DNA of 64,000 bases from Actinostola sp. cb2023. Its lineage: Eukaryota > Cnidaria > Anthozoa > Actiniaria > Actinostolidae. Within the stretch, counting starts at the first letter, position 1, and each line of letters begins with the position of its first letter. Of this stretch, positions 45,306 to 57,000 are shown piece by piece. A program made the translations under genes and the position numbers. The DNA lies in NCBI GenBank assembly GCA_033675265.1, contig JAUJYZ010000250.1, forward strand, positions 248,001-312,000, in the 5' to 3' direction. The notes under the pieces were generated by a model, which had not been told where the DNA came from, did not search any database, and worked only from the letters and a program-made list of their open reading frames with translations.

Positions 45306-45800
45306 CGTTAGAAGTACGATGATTCATTGCAGAGAAACTCCTGTGTTGTTTGTAAATCAAATGAATAAATTGGTGTTGTCATTATCACAAGCCGCTTTCC
45401 ACTACTATTTAATCTTCATGCTTTCACTTATTAAACAACAACTTAGCTCTATTACATTTAGAACTATCACTAGCAAGATCATTTTATACCCATTAGGAAG
45501 ACAGTGACGAACCATTAGTATACTACAATGATCCATTGCCGATAAACTTGTGTGTTGTCTGTAAATCGAATAAATAACTTTGTGTTGTCATTTAATACAT
45601 ATAATATAACAAGCTGCTTTCCACTACTTACTGAATCGTTGTGTCTAATGTTACACTACAACCTAGCTCTATTACATTTCGACTTTAGGACTAGTAGGTT
45701 CATCTTATACGCATAAGGAAGACAGTTGAACCGTTAGAACTACCATGATTAATTGCCAAGGAACTTGTGAGTTGTTGTAAATTGGATGAATAAATTTGTG
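45306..45800. repeat. Diverged tandem repeat of about 200-220 bp
   Basis: Three units start near 45310, 45510 and 45735. Each has ATGATTCATTGC or similar, then CTTGTGTGTTGT-type sequence, AAATC..AATGAATAAAT, TTGTGTTGTCATT and GCTTTCCACTAC. Divergence is considerable, so this is an old duplication. Small ORFs are not supported. Confidence 0.7.
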
Positions 45801-46154
45801 TTGTCATTATAACAGATTCATTATAGCCTGCCGCTTTCACTACAACTTGATCGTCATGTCAAATGTTACACACAACTTGTGTATAATTTGGCATTGCCAT
45901 CGCATACTATATTCGCCGATTTCAAAAGCTGGTTGTTTTCTTTTAGTTAAATAGATAATTCATTGCCAAGAAACTTAGGATTGTTCATTTCTAACTAGAC
46001 ACTCCATGTAGCTCACACTTGATGGGCTGAAAAAAGCTGCCGTAAAATGTTGCAAACTGACATAAAACCACGAGTTACATATGGTTTTGAGTCTTATGGT
46101 TTTGAGTCTTTTATGTAGTCTTGTAAACAGACAGTGGTAAATTACTTAGTTCTT

Positions 46155-46292
46155 ATTAACCGAGCGGGAGGTCTGTACAGGAAAATCTTGACTGAGGTCG
46201 TGAAAGTACAGACCGAGTGCAGCGAGGTCTGTACCATGACCGAGGTCAAGATTTTTCCTGTACAGACCGACCAAGCTCGGTTAATAAGATAT
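46155..46292. mobile_element. Hairpin MITE
   Basis: TTATTAACCGAGC at the left and GCTCGGTTAATAA at the right enclose GGTCTGTACAGGAAAATCTT and its complement. An inner pair, TACAGACCGAGTGC against GAGGTCTGTACC, surrounds the centre. About 138 bp, non-coding. Confidence 0.8.
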
Positions 46293-47493
46293 TTATTATA
46301 TGGCCATTTCAACAACAACAACAAAGTAATTTTGACTTTTTCGCTCAACGTTTTATTGACCCTGAAACGTGCGTAAATAAGCCTACTTGACTCAGCGAAT
46401 CCAGTAAATTAAACATCAAAACTTGAATGAAGTAAAGCGTGTTTTTTATAAATATATTTCAAATCAGATGCCGTTATACACACAAAAAATATTCACAATC
46501 CATTTAAAAATCATTTTTTAGGTAAAAAGAAAAACGTAAGAAAAGACAACAAACACGCTTACTTTCACCAATCTTGTCACTCGTGTTGTCACTCATCATC
46601 ATGCAGTTTCAGCGAATTTGTTTTTGTTTCAGCCTTCGGCTTGTAAAAACTCTTCAAACGCCACAACGATAATTACAAGATACCATTAAACCACATCCAA
46701 GAATAAATTGAAGTCACGTTTTGACGAAATAGTTTGAAGAGACGAAAATATGTCTTTGAAAGTCTTCGGCAGCTTTGCATCCACACGCTACAATAGCCTT
46801 TTTGCCGAGCGAAAAACCAGCAATTTTCACGACTTTATCCTTAGATTTTCCATCGTATTTAGTACTTTAAGGTGTTTGCCTATTGTTTTGGAACTGTCAT
46901 ACCGAGATTTTTCGAACGGCCTTTACACTAATTTTTTCTTACTCGATCGAACTGAGGTTGAAGTCTGAAGTTTGGCGTCATGTAAGTTTTATTGGGGTAC
47001 GCGTTGCCATGGTAACGATAAACAATAAACATTGAAATCACTTTAACTCAAATACTGAGCGCTTTTGATGAGATCCAGAAAATCCAATAGCATTTTGCAA
47101 AAATATGGAATCTAACAAAACACATATCATGGAATCAAGAAATTATGTATGTTTGATTTTGAATAATTCGCAAAAATATGATTCTTCTTCGAATTTGCGT
47201 GTCGAAAAACATTGCTCAGTATTGTATATGTTTTATAAAATGACTTTTAAAATACGCCAAAATCTTCCTTCAGCTTATATTTTGATATCTTGAACGTTTC
47301 AGGGGCTGTCTCCTTCATATAACGAGAACGAAGACCGTCGATTTTTGAGTCAGCACGCCTAATCGTGAGATTTGAGCGCTCTCCTAAATTTCTTTAAAAC
47401 CACTTGAACGATTTTTTAGAAAAGCTCAGCATGACTTTATGATTGTATAAGCATTGATTCTGTCAAAGTTTAATTTTGGTTGATTCAATTTAA

Positions 47494-48680
47494 CATAGTT
47501 AAATTAAATAACAAAGTTTGGATGGTGAACAACGACGTGAATTGCGTCGAAGATTATGCAAATGTATTCATATCATGTATAACACATTCATCTGTGACTA
47601 TTATGATGGAAATTTTCTTTTGAAATGGGAATCTAGAGGGGGTGCGTTTCAGTTTATTCCCGCCTTTCGGATTTTTCCGCTTAAAGCAACAAAAGCAAAA
47701 GAATATGTAATATCGGCGTCAAACAAATATAGAAAACAAAAAGAAATAAAGAATTAAAAAAGAAAGAATACAACATATCGCCGGACAAAAATCCCAACTT
47801 GTAAATTAGTGTACTTAGTTTCCGTCTAATCATTTCCCATATTTTCTCTTTTTCTTTTTGTTCTTTTCACTGGTTGTATTTTGCGAATCCTACCAATATT
47901 ATTGATATCAAACACTTTTAGACAAGCTTACAGTCGTTTATTTATTTTTTATTCCTTCAAAGAAATTAGTAATTGTCGTGAGAATTCTTCTATTCTTTGT
48001 AACTCTAGGAACATGTGAATGTTGATCTACTGACCTGGCTAAAAGTGCAATGAGTCCTCTTGAGCCTAACTTTGAAAATACATTACATAAAGAACTAAAG
48101 TCTAGTCCAGCTTTGGCGATTTTTCCTTCATTGGTCTTGACAGTGGCAGTTTTTGCAGTGTTAGAACTCGTTGGCTAATCTTTGATCTGTATTCCACATT
48201 GCTTTTGATAGTTGCTAAATTCTTCATCAAACTAGAAAATCTTACAACTTCAACATTGGTCTCGGGCATAACAGCTTGCAAACAATATCGCAATGCCGTG
48301 ACGTCTTCAAAAGAGACACCTATAAATACTTGGAAGACCTAAGCCTTTCTTGCCATTTCTTGATTCTTTGTTAATTTCTGAAAACATTTTCAGACTGTCC
48401 AAAAACAAAAGGTTCAAAGCAGCAACTTGGTCATATAGAGAATATTTCACTAAAGAATGTAATAGAATTGGAAAATCAAAGTTATCTCCATTGTGAGCTA
48501 TAAGAATGCTGGGATCGTTAGCAAAGAAAAAAAAGGGAACTGATTTGCATTCTGAATAATATTGTTCATCATAATAGTCACGGATGAATGTGTTATACAC
48601 GATGTGAATACATTGGCATAATCTTCGACGCAATTCACGTCGTTGTTCACCATCCAACTTTGTTATTTAATTTAACTATG
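47494..48680. mobile_element. Nested TTAA element carrying an exonuclease fragment
   Basis: Starts CATAGTTAAATTAAATAACA and ends in its complement, with TTAA at 47490-47493 and 48681-48684. The other arm of the host element keeps the empty site (TTCAATTTAAGAGTGATT complement at about 53335-53350) with a single TTAA, which proves insertion. The terminal repeats, about 125 bp, include the start codon region MDGEQRRELRRRLC, so both ends encode it. The interior on the minus strand encodes part of a TREX-like exonuclease. Confidence 0.9.
48102..48657 (-). pseudogene. TREX-like DEDDh exonuclease fragment
   Basis: The minus-strand frame from 48657 reads MDGEQRRELRRRLCQCIH, then DPSILIAHNGDNFDFPILL (third acidic motif), LFLDSLKMFSEIN and GLGLPSIYR. 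After a frame change near 48310 it continues with VSFEDVTALRYCLQAV (fourth acidic motif) and a Lys/Ser tail to 48102. DEDD exonucleases also need an N-terminal D-x-E motif. It is absent here, where the TIR-encoded start replaces it. The fragment is therefore probably not catalytic. In host cells such enzymes degrade DNA 3' ends; a role in the element is unknown. Confidence 0.7.
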
Positions 48681-48832
48681 TTAAGAGTGATTGTCTGAGA
48701 AAACCAGGCAAAGTTGAAAGATGGGGGTCGGCCGATTAACCTTAAACTTATACCATTTAATGTCTATCCGAAATGATTAAGAATGGTGGTATTTAGAGAT
48801 TTGTCCGGTCTTTCGTTCCATAGTTAGACCAC

Positions 48833-48860
48833 CCCCCCCCCCCCCCCCCCCCCCCCCCTT
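48833..48860. repeat. Poly-C tract in one arm only
   Basis: About 27 consecutive C in the left arm. The corresponding right-arm site (about 53185) reads only GGGGAGG in complement. The expansion thus arose after the arms were formed. Confidence 0.9.
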
Positions 48861-50265
48861 GTTTTGGCATTCGCCGGCCCTGACGTCACACTAAATATAT
48901 GGCAAGTTTGACGCTCGATAAAATACATTTCGCTCCATTTTTAGATGCCCATATTAATTCTTTATGTTGTTTGCCATCTAAATTACATTGTTCTAGGACA
49001 ATATCCTGAATTTAAATAAACACGAATTTTTCATCGAATTTTGCAATTACCTTGCACGTGCCGAAATATCGTATGCTAATTTTGAGGTAATTTCGAAATG
49101 GCTTTTCTCAGAGGTGCGGCGGTTTATTCAAATCATTTGTTGATATATTGCAAGCCTGACATATTCTGTGTCAAAATCAGCAAACTCCAATTTGAGCCGT
49201 TAAAATCCGTTTGTGTGAGACACGCTCAAAATTGCTATATTATGATATATTTTTCCCGCCAAAATTGATGAGTTTGTTTTTTATTCAACTCAATAACATT
49301 TCCCAACTCTCATAATATGTTGCCTAACGATAGCCTAAATCAATTCTACACATTATAACACTTCAGGACTACGATCTTATCTATTATTCATTTCGTCGAA
49401 ACTCAAATCAAACTACGATACGATGTCGAAAAATCAACTGCATTTTCCCGCGAAATTAGCCCTACACTGTACTAGTAGGTCTTGTTTTCGTTACTTACAA
49501 ATATTTGTACTTCAAATATTTGAACCTCCCGTCGGCAATATCCAAAATCTACCAGTCTTCGAATATGGAAAACTGAAATGTTTGACTCTCTTATTTGAAA
49601 CTATCGGCAAGTTTCTATACGAAATCAACCAGTGTTTTGTCACGCAAGGGAGCGTGTTGTTAATTAAATAATAAATAATGTAGCACTTTTTCATCGCGGT
49701 AGTTAAAATAGGATATCACAAAACAGTTAGTACAATGGAGATATCAATTTTACCATTTGTATATGGAGGCTATTACATGGTGGGCTGGCGCGAATATATG
49801 AAAGTGTTGAAAACAATATTTTATGGATGAGTGCATGCAAGATAAAATTTATGTATTTAAACCACCGTGTTTGTTCTTTTTATTATATATAATATATATA
49901 TATTAATCCTCCTAAAATAAGTCTCCGTAATAATATTTATAATAAAAAAACAATTCCTATAAGAAGATCCCCCTCCACCCAAATACAAGCCCATGGGGGC
50001 ATTTTAAGGATTGACACGAAAATAAGTCATATGGTAGTCAAGCTAAATGTTTTTTTTAAAATAAAATCTAAATATCGGGCTATATATACTGTATGTATAA
50101 ATAATTAAGGGTTAGATAGTGAGTGTGAGGGTGAGTGCTTTACCGGCAAATAGATGCACGCGCTGGCTGTAGAATGAACGAGAATTCAAATACTGCTCGA
50201 GGCGTAGCCGAGTGCAGTATGAAGAATTTCGAGTTCATTCTACAGCCAGCAAGTCTCTAACCCAT

Positions 50266-50850
50266 TTATTATTCAAACTGAATACACTGCAGTTGTGAAA
50301 TGTTCAAAATATAATTTTAATCACGGTAAATAAAGCAAAAATATATTTAGCTAGATCTTCCGACTCTTCCGCTGGATATCTCCTCTACAACCATTCCAAT
50401 TGCAACTATTCTACAAAGAAAACACGAATAAAGCATAAATTTTTTTTGTTTTTAAGTCATAACAAGGCAAGTTTCATTCATCATTTTTAAGGTTTGAGCT
50501 TTTTCACTCAACGAACAAGAACTGAACCGACGGCAAAAAGTGCTTGTTTTGAATAATAATTAGGTTCCTTTTTTACCTTTCATCACTGAAACTCCACAAC
50601 GAGTTTGACGAACAGTCGTTTTAGGCTGCGCACCTGCTATTATTTAGTCTATTTCTTCTTTAGCTAGCTAGTTGATTAAACCTGTCTTTGTCAGGATCAA
50701 CAGCCGCCATGACACCGCTGCACCGTGCGTAAAACTGTGATAGACGGCACTAGTGCCGTTGTCATCAGATAACACATGATCACGTGATCGATTTTAGCCA
50801 ATCAGAAGCCACAATTTAGTACAGTGTATGAAGTTTGAATAATAATTAAC
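50266..50850. mobile_element. MITE with TTATTATTCAAACT ends
   Basis: TTATTATTCAAACTGAATAC at the left is mirrored by AGTTTGAATAATAA at the right. About 585 bp, non-coding. The inner part shares AAATGTTCAAAATATAATTT and ATCACGGTAAAT with 35.55-35.62 kb. Confidence 0.65.
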
Positions 50851-50875
50851 ATACATTAGTAGAATTACACAGCTA

Positions 50876-51155
50876 GGTGATTATAGAAAGTCAAGCGGGC
50901 TGATTGGTCGAGAACTTCGGACTATTTCTTGATAGTTACCTTGTGCGTTTTGACAAAATGGAATTATGAAATAAATAATTATTTTCTTTAAAATGCTTAT
51001 TTATTTTTATTTTTTCAAATAATCACCTGTGTAATTCTACTAAAACAATTAGTCACCTCGGGCTCAGTGAATAGCAGTGATAATAACCTCGACTTCGTCT
51101 CGGTTATTATTCACCGATATTCACCTCGCCTTTGGTGACTAATTGTTAAATAGAA
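50876..51155. mobile_element. MITE with internal GTGATAATAACC hairpin
   Basis: AGCTAGGTGATTATAGAAAG at the left. ATTAGTCACCTCGGGCTCAG (about 51049) is mirrored by GCCTTTGGTGACTAAT (about 51131), with GATAATAACCTCGACTTCG against CGGTTATTATTCACC between. Non-coding. Confidence 0.6.
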
Positions 51156-54018
51156 TACATAGCACCAAAAACATAATTGACAGAAGCACTATATTTAATT
51201 ATAGGGCAACTATTACAATTATTGTTTCCAATGATATTGTCGAGACATGAAGCTTAAAATATTCTAAACTGTTTTTTTTTTTTCCTTATCTTTCTTGATT
51301 TGGACCATATGTACGGCAAAAAGGACGCGAGAGAATGTTTTCCATATTGTACAGTGTTATTATAAATCATATCTAGGAATTTAAAAATCTCAGTTTGTAA
51401 GTGTATAAATATATTTTTAAGGTTAAATATTTTATTCCATTTCTTTTTAGTAGCTTAGCTTAGCTTATCTTCATGGACAAGTTGATATATGCCGGTTATG
51501 GCTGACTACAATCGTATTTTGGGGTGAAACTGGTAAATGCCAAGATGCTGAAGTGCGTAACGCCGGCAACCAGGACGTTCAACCAGCATCTAGTAGACTG
51601 ATACAAAGATGAGAGTAAGAACAAGGGTACGTCGTTGAAAACCATGAAAAATTCGTTGATGGTGACTGTGAAGAGATAAGTGGAGGACACCACAACAGAT
51701 CAACCCAGCTCTTCTCGACGACATTGTTACGGAGGTTCCATCAGGGGCGGATTTAGGGTGGGGCGAAGGAGGCGCACACCCCTACTTTTGGGAATTTGAA
51801 GACCTTTGTTGCCAAAACAATTATTTACATAAAATTTGGTTGAAACCAATGTCCAACCTCCTCCTTGCCAAATCTCTGGATCCGCCAGTGTCCCTGACAG
51901 CTCGATGCAGCAGATGGCTTCACCAAAACATCCGATTGTAGTCGGCCAAAGACTCAACTAGTCATCTAGTCCATGAAGATAAGCTGGGTTGTTGAAGTGC
52001 ATGGGCGGAATTTTCTATATCTGATCGACCACGGTCCAGGTGTAATCAACAGTGAGGGCGACGCCTATCGACCTGGTATCTGGGCAGCCTTTCAACAACA
52101 CAAATTGAAAAATATTTTTCCCTTTTTTTGTTTTGTTTGTTGTGTGCTTTTTTTCGTTTTCTTCTTTTTTGTGTGTGTGCAGTTGACGTTTTGAGGACTA
52201 ATCACTGGGTGACAGTTACTGAAAATTAACAAAGGACAAAAATAAATAAGGTCCAGATAGGAAAAAACTGGCCTTGAAAACGGACGTATCAAGTGCTCAA
52301 GACCATGGACATAGTATTTCCCTATCAGGACTTTCCATCCGCTAAATAACCTCTATTTATTTTGAATTACGTTACTAACAACACGCTCCCTTGCGTGACA
52401 AAACATTGGTTGATTTCGTATAGAAACTTGCTGATAGTTTCAAATAAGAGAGTCAAACATTTGAGTTTTCCATATTCGAAGACTGGTAGATTTTGGATAT
52501 TGCCGATGGGAGGTTCAAATATTTGAAGTACAAATATTTGTAAGTAACGAAAACAAGACCTACTAGTACAGTGTATGGCTAATTTCGCGGGGAAATGCAG
52601 TTGATTCAGTTTTCGACATCGTATCGTAGTTTGATTTGAGTTTCGTCGAAATGAATAATAGATAAGATCGTAGTCCTGAAGTGTTATAAGGTGTAGCATT
52701 GACTTAGGCTATCGTTAGGCAACATATTATGAGAGTTGGGAAATGTTATTGAGTTGAATAAAAAAAAAACTCATCAATTTTGGCGGGAAAAATATCAGAT
52801 TATAGCAACTTTGAGTGCGTCTCACACAAACGGATTTTAACGGCTCAAATTGGAGTTTGCTGATTTTGACACAGAATATGTCAGGCTTGCAATATATCAA
52901 CAAATGATTTGAATAAACCGCCGCACCTCTGAGAAAAGCCATTTCGAAATTACCTCAAAATTAGCACACAATATTTTGGCGCGTGCAAGGTAATTGCAAA
53001 ATTCGATGGAAAATTCGTGTTTATTTAAATTCAGGATATTGGCCTTGAAGAATGTAATTTAGATGGCAAACAACATAAAGAATTAATACGGGTACCTAAA
53101 AATGGAGTGAAATGTATTTTATCGAGCGTCAAACTTGCCATATATTTAGTGTGACGTCAGGGCCGGCGAATGCCAAAACAAGGGGAGGTGGTCTAACTAT
53201 GGAACGAAAGACCAGACAAATCTCTAAATACCACCATTCTTAATCATTTCGGATAGACATTAAATGGTATAAGTTTAAGGTTAATCGGCCGACCCCCATC
53301 TTTCAACTTTGCCTGGTTTTCTCAGACAATCACTCTTAAATTGAATCAACCAAAATTAAACTTTGACAGAATCAATGCTTATACAATCATAAAGTCATGC
53401 TGAGCTTTTCTAAAAAATCGTTCGAGTGGTTTTAAAGAAATTTAGGAGAGCGCTCAAATCTCACGATTAGGCGTGCTGACTCAAAAATCGACGGTCTTCG
53501 TTCTCGTTATATGAAGGAGACAGCCCCTGAAACGTTCAAGATATCAAAATATAAGCTGAAGGAAGATTTTGGCGTATTTTAAAAGTCATTTTATAAAACC
53601 ACTATATACAATACTGAGCAATGTTTTTCGACACGCAAATTCGAAGAAGAATCATATTTTTGCGAATTATTCAAAATCAAACATACATAATTTCTTGATT
53701 CCATGATATGTGTTTTGTTAGATTCCATATTTTTGCAAAATGCTATTGGATTTTCTGGATCTCATCAAAAGCGCTCAGTATTTGAGTTAAAGTGATTTCA
53801 ATGTTTATTTGTTTATCGTTACCATGGCAACGCGTACCCCAATAAAACTTACATGACACCAAACTTCAGACTATGGGTGATACTTGATGTAAACCTCAGT
53901 TCGATCGAGTAAGAAAAAATTAGTGTAAAGGCCGTTCGAAAAATCTCGGTATGACAGTTCCAAAACAATAGGCAAACACCTTAATGCACTGTCAAATCGA
54001 TTCCATCTATTCTCTTAA

Positions 54019-57000
54019 GAGCCACTGCCTCTAAATATCGAGAATCGGCGGACAGTTGCGAAAAATCGAATTTCGTTTTATTTCACCAATAGAACCCCTT
54101 TGGTGTACCATTTCCAAAAATAGTATCGAAAAGTTCAAGAGCTTTTTATTTTCTTCAAAATTGAAGAAAGTCGAAATTCCCTCAAAATAGTCTTCGGCCG
54201 ACGATGACGCGAAGCGAAAATTAAGCATTTTCGATGTGTTCGCGTAGAAAAACCGACGGTTGTACGAAACTAATATTTTGCTACATACAAAGGTGTTATT
54301 TCCTCTTTCCAAATCACTAAAAATCTCTTTGGGATTTTGAATCTAACTATTTCTTTAGATCTCTAATGGAGATGCTATCGTAGCATCTGAACGAACGCGT
54401 AAAAATTACCTATTTTCAAATCCATCAAACGCTTCTTGGTACATGGAGTTTGAGCTTAAAAATATGTGTATCTTAAAGCTTTACCATTGAACATGACTGT
54501 GAATAAATATTATTGATGCAGCTCTAAAACTCTTCCGGTGGGAAGCGTAAACACAGAACATATTTTTACCATTTGGTAATACGTTACACGTGCATAATGA
54601 GACATGAAATTGACAACACAACGTTTTTAATAACACTAGAAATAAATACAACAAAATATACCAAGTTGTACATATGCTATGAGTTCTCTTTATTGTTTCT
54701 AGGGATTAAATTTTAACTGATTTGATCTTCTGATAAATGTCAAGTGGTTTTGGATTTCATTCGTTTTATGTGACGGCATGTACTAGTATCGGCTTGATCG
54801 AGACCAGTAAACATGGAAAGAACCTCTGCTCGCATGGTAGGACACCACCGACACCGGTTCCATTGCTATTGGTATTAATATAATGTAATTCGGACACTTT
54901 CTATGGCCCCGATGGTGTCCGTAATAACGAGGTTCCATTGTATGGATATAATGTAATACGGACACTTTCTATGGTCGCAATGGTGTCCGTAATAACGAGG
55001 TTCCATTGTATTGATATAATGTAATACCGGTGTCCAGATCAACCTGTGTCTGTATTAACTTATGTCTGTATTAACCGGTGTCCCTGTTAACCGGTGTCCA
55101 GATTAACCGGTGTCTGTATTAACCGGTGTCCGTATTCACAGGTGTCCAGATTAACCGGTGTCCGTATTAACCGGTGTCTGTATTAACCGGTGTCCTTATT
55201 AACAAGTGTCCTTATTAACCGACCGGTGTCTGTAGTAATCGGTGTCCTTATTAACCGGTGTCCTTATTAACCGACCGGTGTCTGTATTAACCGGTGTCCA
55301 GATTAACTGGTGTTTGTATTAATCGGTGTCTGTATTAATCGGTGTCTGTATTAACCGGTGTCTGTATTAACCACTGTCCGAATTAACCAGTGTCCGTATT
55401 AACCGGTGTCTCTATTTAACCGGTGTTGGCCGGTGTCCGTATTAAATCGGTGTCCGTATTAACCGGTGTCTCTATTTAACCGGTGTTGGCCGGTGTCCGT
55501 ATTAAATCGGTGTCCGTATTAACCGGTGTCCGTATTAACCACTGTCCGAATTAACCAGTGTCCGTATTAACCGGTGTCTCTATTTAACCGGTGTTGGCCG
55601 GTGTCCGTATTAACCGGTGTCTGTATTAACCGGTGTCCGTATTAACCGGTATCCGTATTAACCGGTGTCCGTATTAACCGATGTACGTATTAACCGATGT
55701 CCGTATTAACAGTACCGTATTTACCAGTGTCTGTATTAACCGGTGTCCGTAGTAACCGATGTCCGTATTAACCGTGCGGTATTAACCGATGTCCGTATTG
55801 ACCGATGTCCATATTAACCGGTGTCCGTATTAACCGGTGTCTGTATTAACGGGTGTCCGTATTAACCGGTCCGTCCGTGTTAACCGGTGTCCGTATTAAC
55901 CGATGTCCATATTAACCAGTGTCTGTATTAACCGGTGTCCGTGTTAACCGGTGTCCGTATTAACCGATGTCTGTATTAACCGGTGTCCGTATTAACCGAT
56001 GTCCGTATTAACCGGTGTCCGTATTAACCAGTGTCCGTATTAACCGGTGTCTGTATTAACCGGTGTCCGTATTAACCAGTGTCCGTATTAACCGGTGTCC
56101 GTATTAACCGGTGTCCGTATTAACCGATGTCCGTATTAACAGTACCGTATTTACCAGTGTCTGTATTAACCGGTGTCCGTAGTAACCGATGTCCGTATTA
56201 ACCGGTGTCTGTATTAACTGGTGTCCGTATTAACCGGTGTCCGTATTAACCGATGTCCGTATTAACCGGTGTCTGTATTAACCGGTGTCCGTATTAACCG
56301 GTGTCCGTATTAACCAGTGTCCGTATTAACCGGTGTCCTTATTAACCGGTGTCCGTATTAACCGATGTCCGTATTAACAGTACCGTATTTACCAGTGTCT
56401 GTATTAACCGGTGTCCGTATTAACCGGTGTCCGTATTAACCGGTGTCCGTATTAACCGATGTACGTATTAACCGATGTCCGTATTAACAGTACCGTATTT
56501 ACCAGTGTCTGTATTAACCGGTGTCCGTAGTAACCGATGTCCGTATTAACCGTGCGGTATTAACCGATGTCCGTATTGACCGATGTCCGTATTAACCGGT
56601 GTCCGTATTAACCGGTGTCCATATTAACCAGTGTCTGTATTAACCGGTGTCCGTGTTAACCGGTGTCCGTATTTACCAGTGTCTGTATTAACCAGTGTCC
56701 GTATTAACCGGTGTCTGTATTAACCGGTGTCCGTATTAACCAGTGTCCGTATTAACCGGTGTCCGTATTAACCGGTGTCCGTATTAACCGATGTCCGTAT
56801 TAACAGTACCGTATTTACCAGTGTCTGTATTAACCGGTGTCCGTAGTAACCGATGTCCGTATTAACCGGTGTCTGTATTAACTGGTGTCCGTATTAACCG
56901 GTGTCCGTATTAACCGATGTCCGTATTAACCGGTGTCTGTATTAACCGGTGTCCGTATTAACCAGTGTCCGTATTAACCGGTGTCCTTATTAACCGGTGT

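Larger units (their letters stand above)
49661..52371. other. Centre of the 7.1-kb TTAA element
   Basis: No transposase recognised. Contains a foldback at 50145-50265 (GGCTGTAGAATGAAC, mirrored by GTTCATTCTACAGCC), a MITE at 50266-50850, a second MITE at 50876-51155, and at about 51485-52085 a stretch with weak coding flavour (VHGRNFLYLIDHGPGV and YRPGIWAAFQQHK on + near 52000-52090) that I cannot assign. GGATTTAGGGTGGGGCGAAG at 51749 and ATCTCTGGATCCGCCAGTGT at about 51872 flank a short old repeat. Short pyrimidine runs (T/C) occur at 52120-52170. Confidence 0.5.
46871..53980. mobile_element. 7.1-kb TTAA-target element with long inverted arms
   Basis: Flanked by TTAA (46867-46870 and 53981-53984). 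Ends GGTGTTTGCCTATTGTTTTG and complement. The left arm is 46871-47493 plus 48685 to about 49660; the right arm is about 52372-53980. The left arm is interrupted by a second TTAA element (47494-48680), and the right arm is the uninterrupted version. The centre (49.7-52.4 kb) holds MITEs and no clear transposase, so the element looks non-autonomous. Ends share the initial GGTG with the TTAA element at 17.7 kb. Confidence 0.85.
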
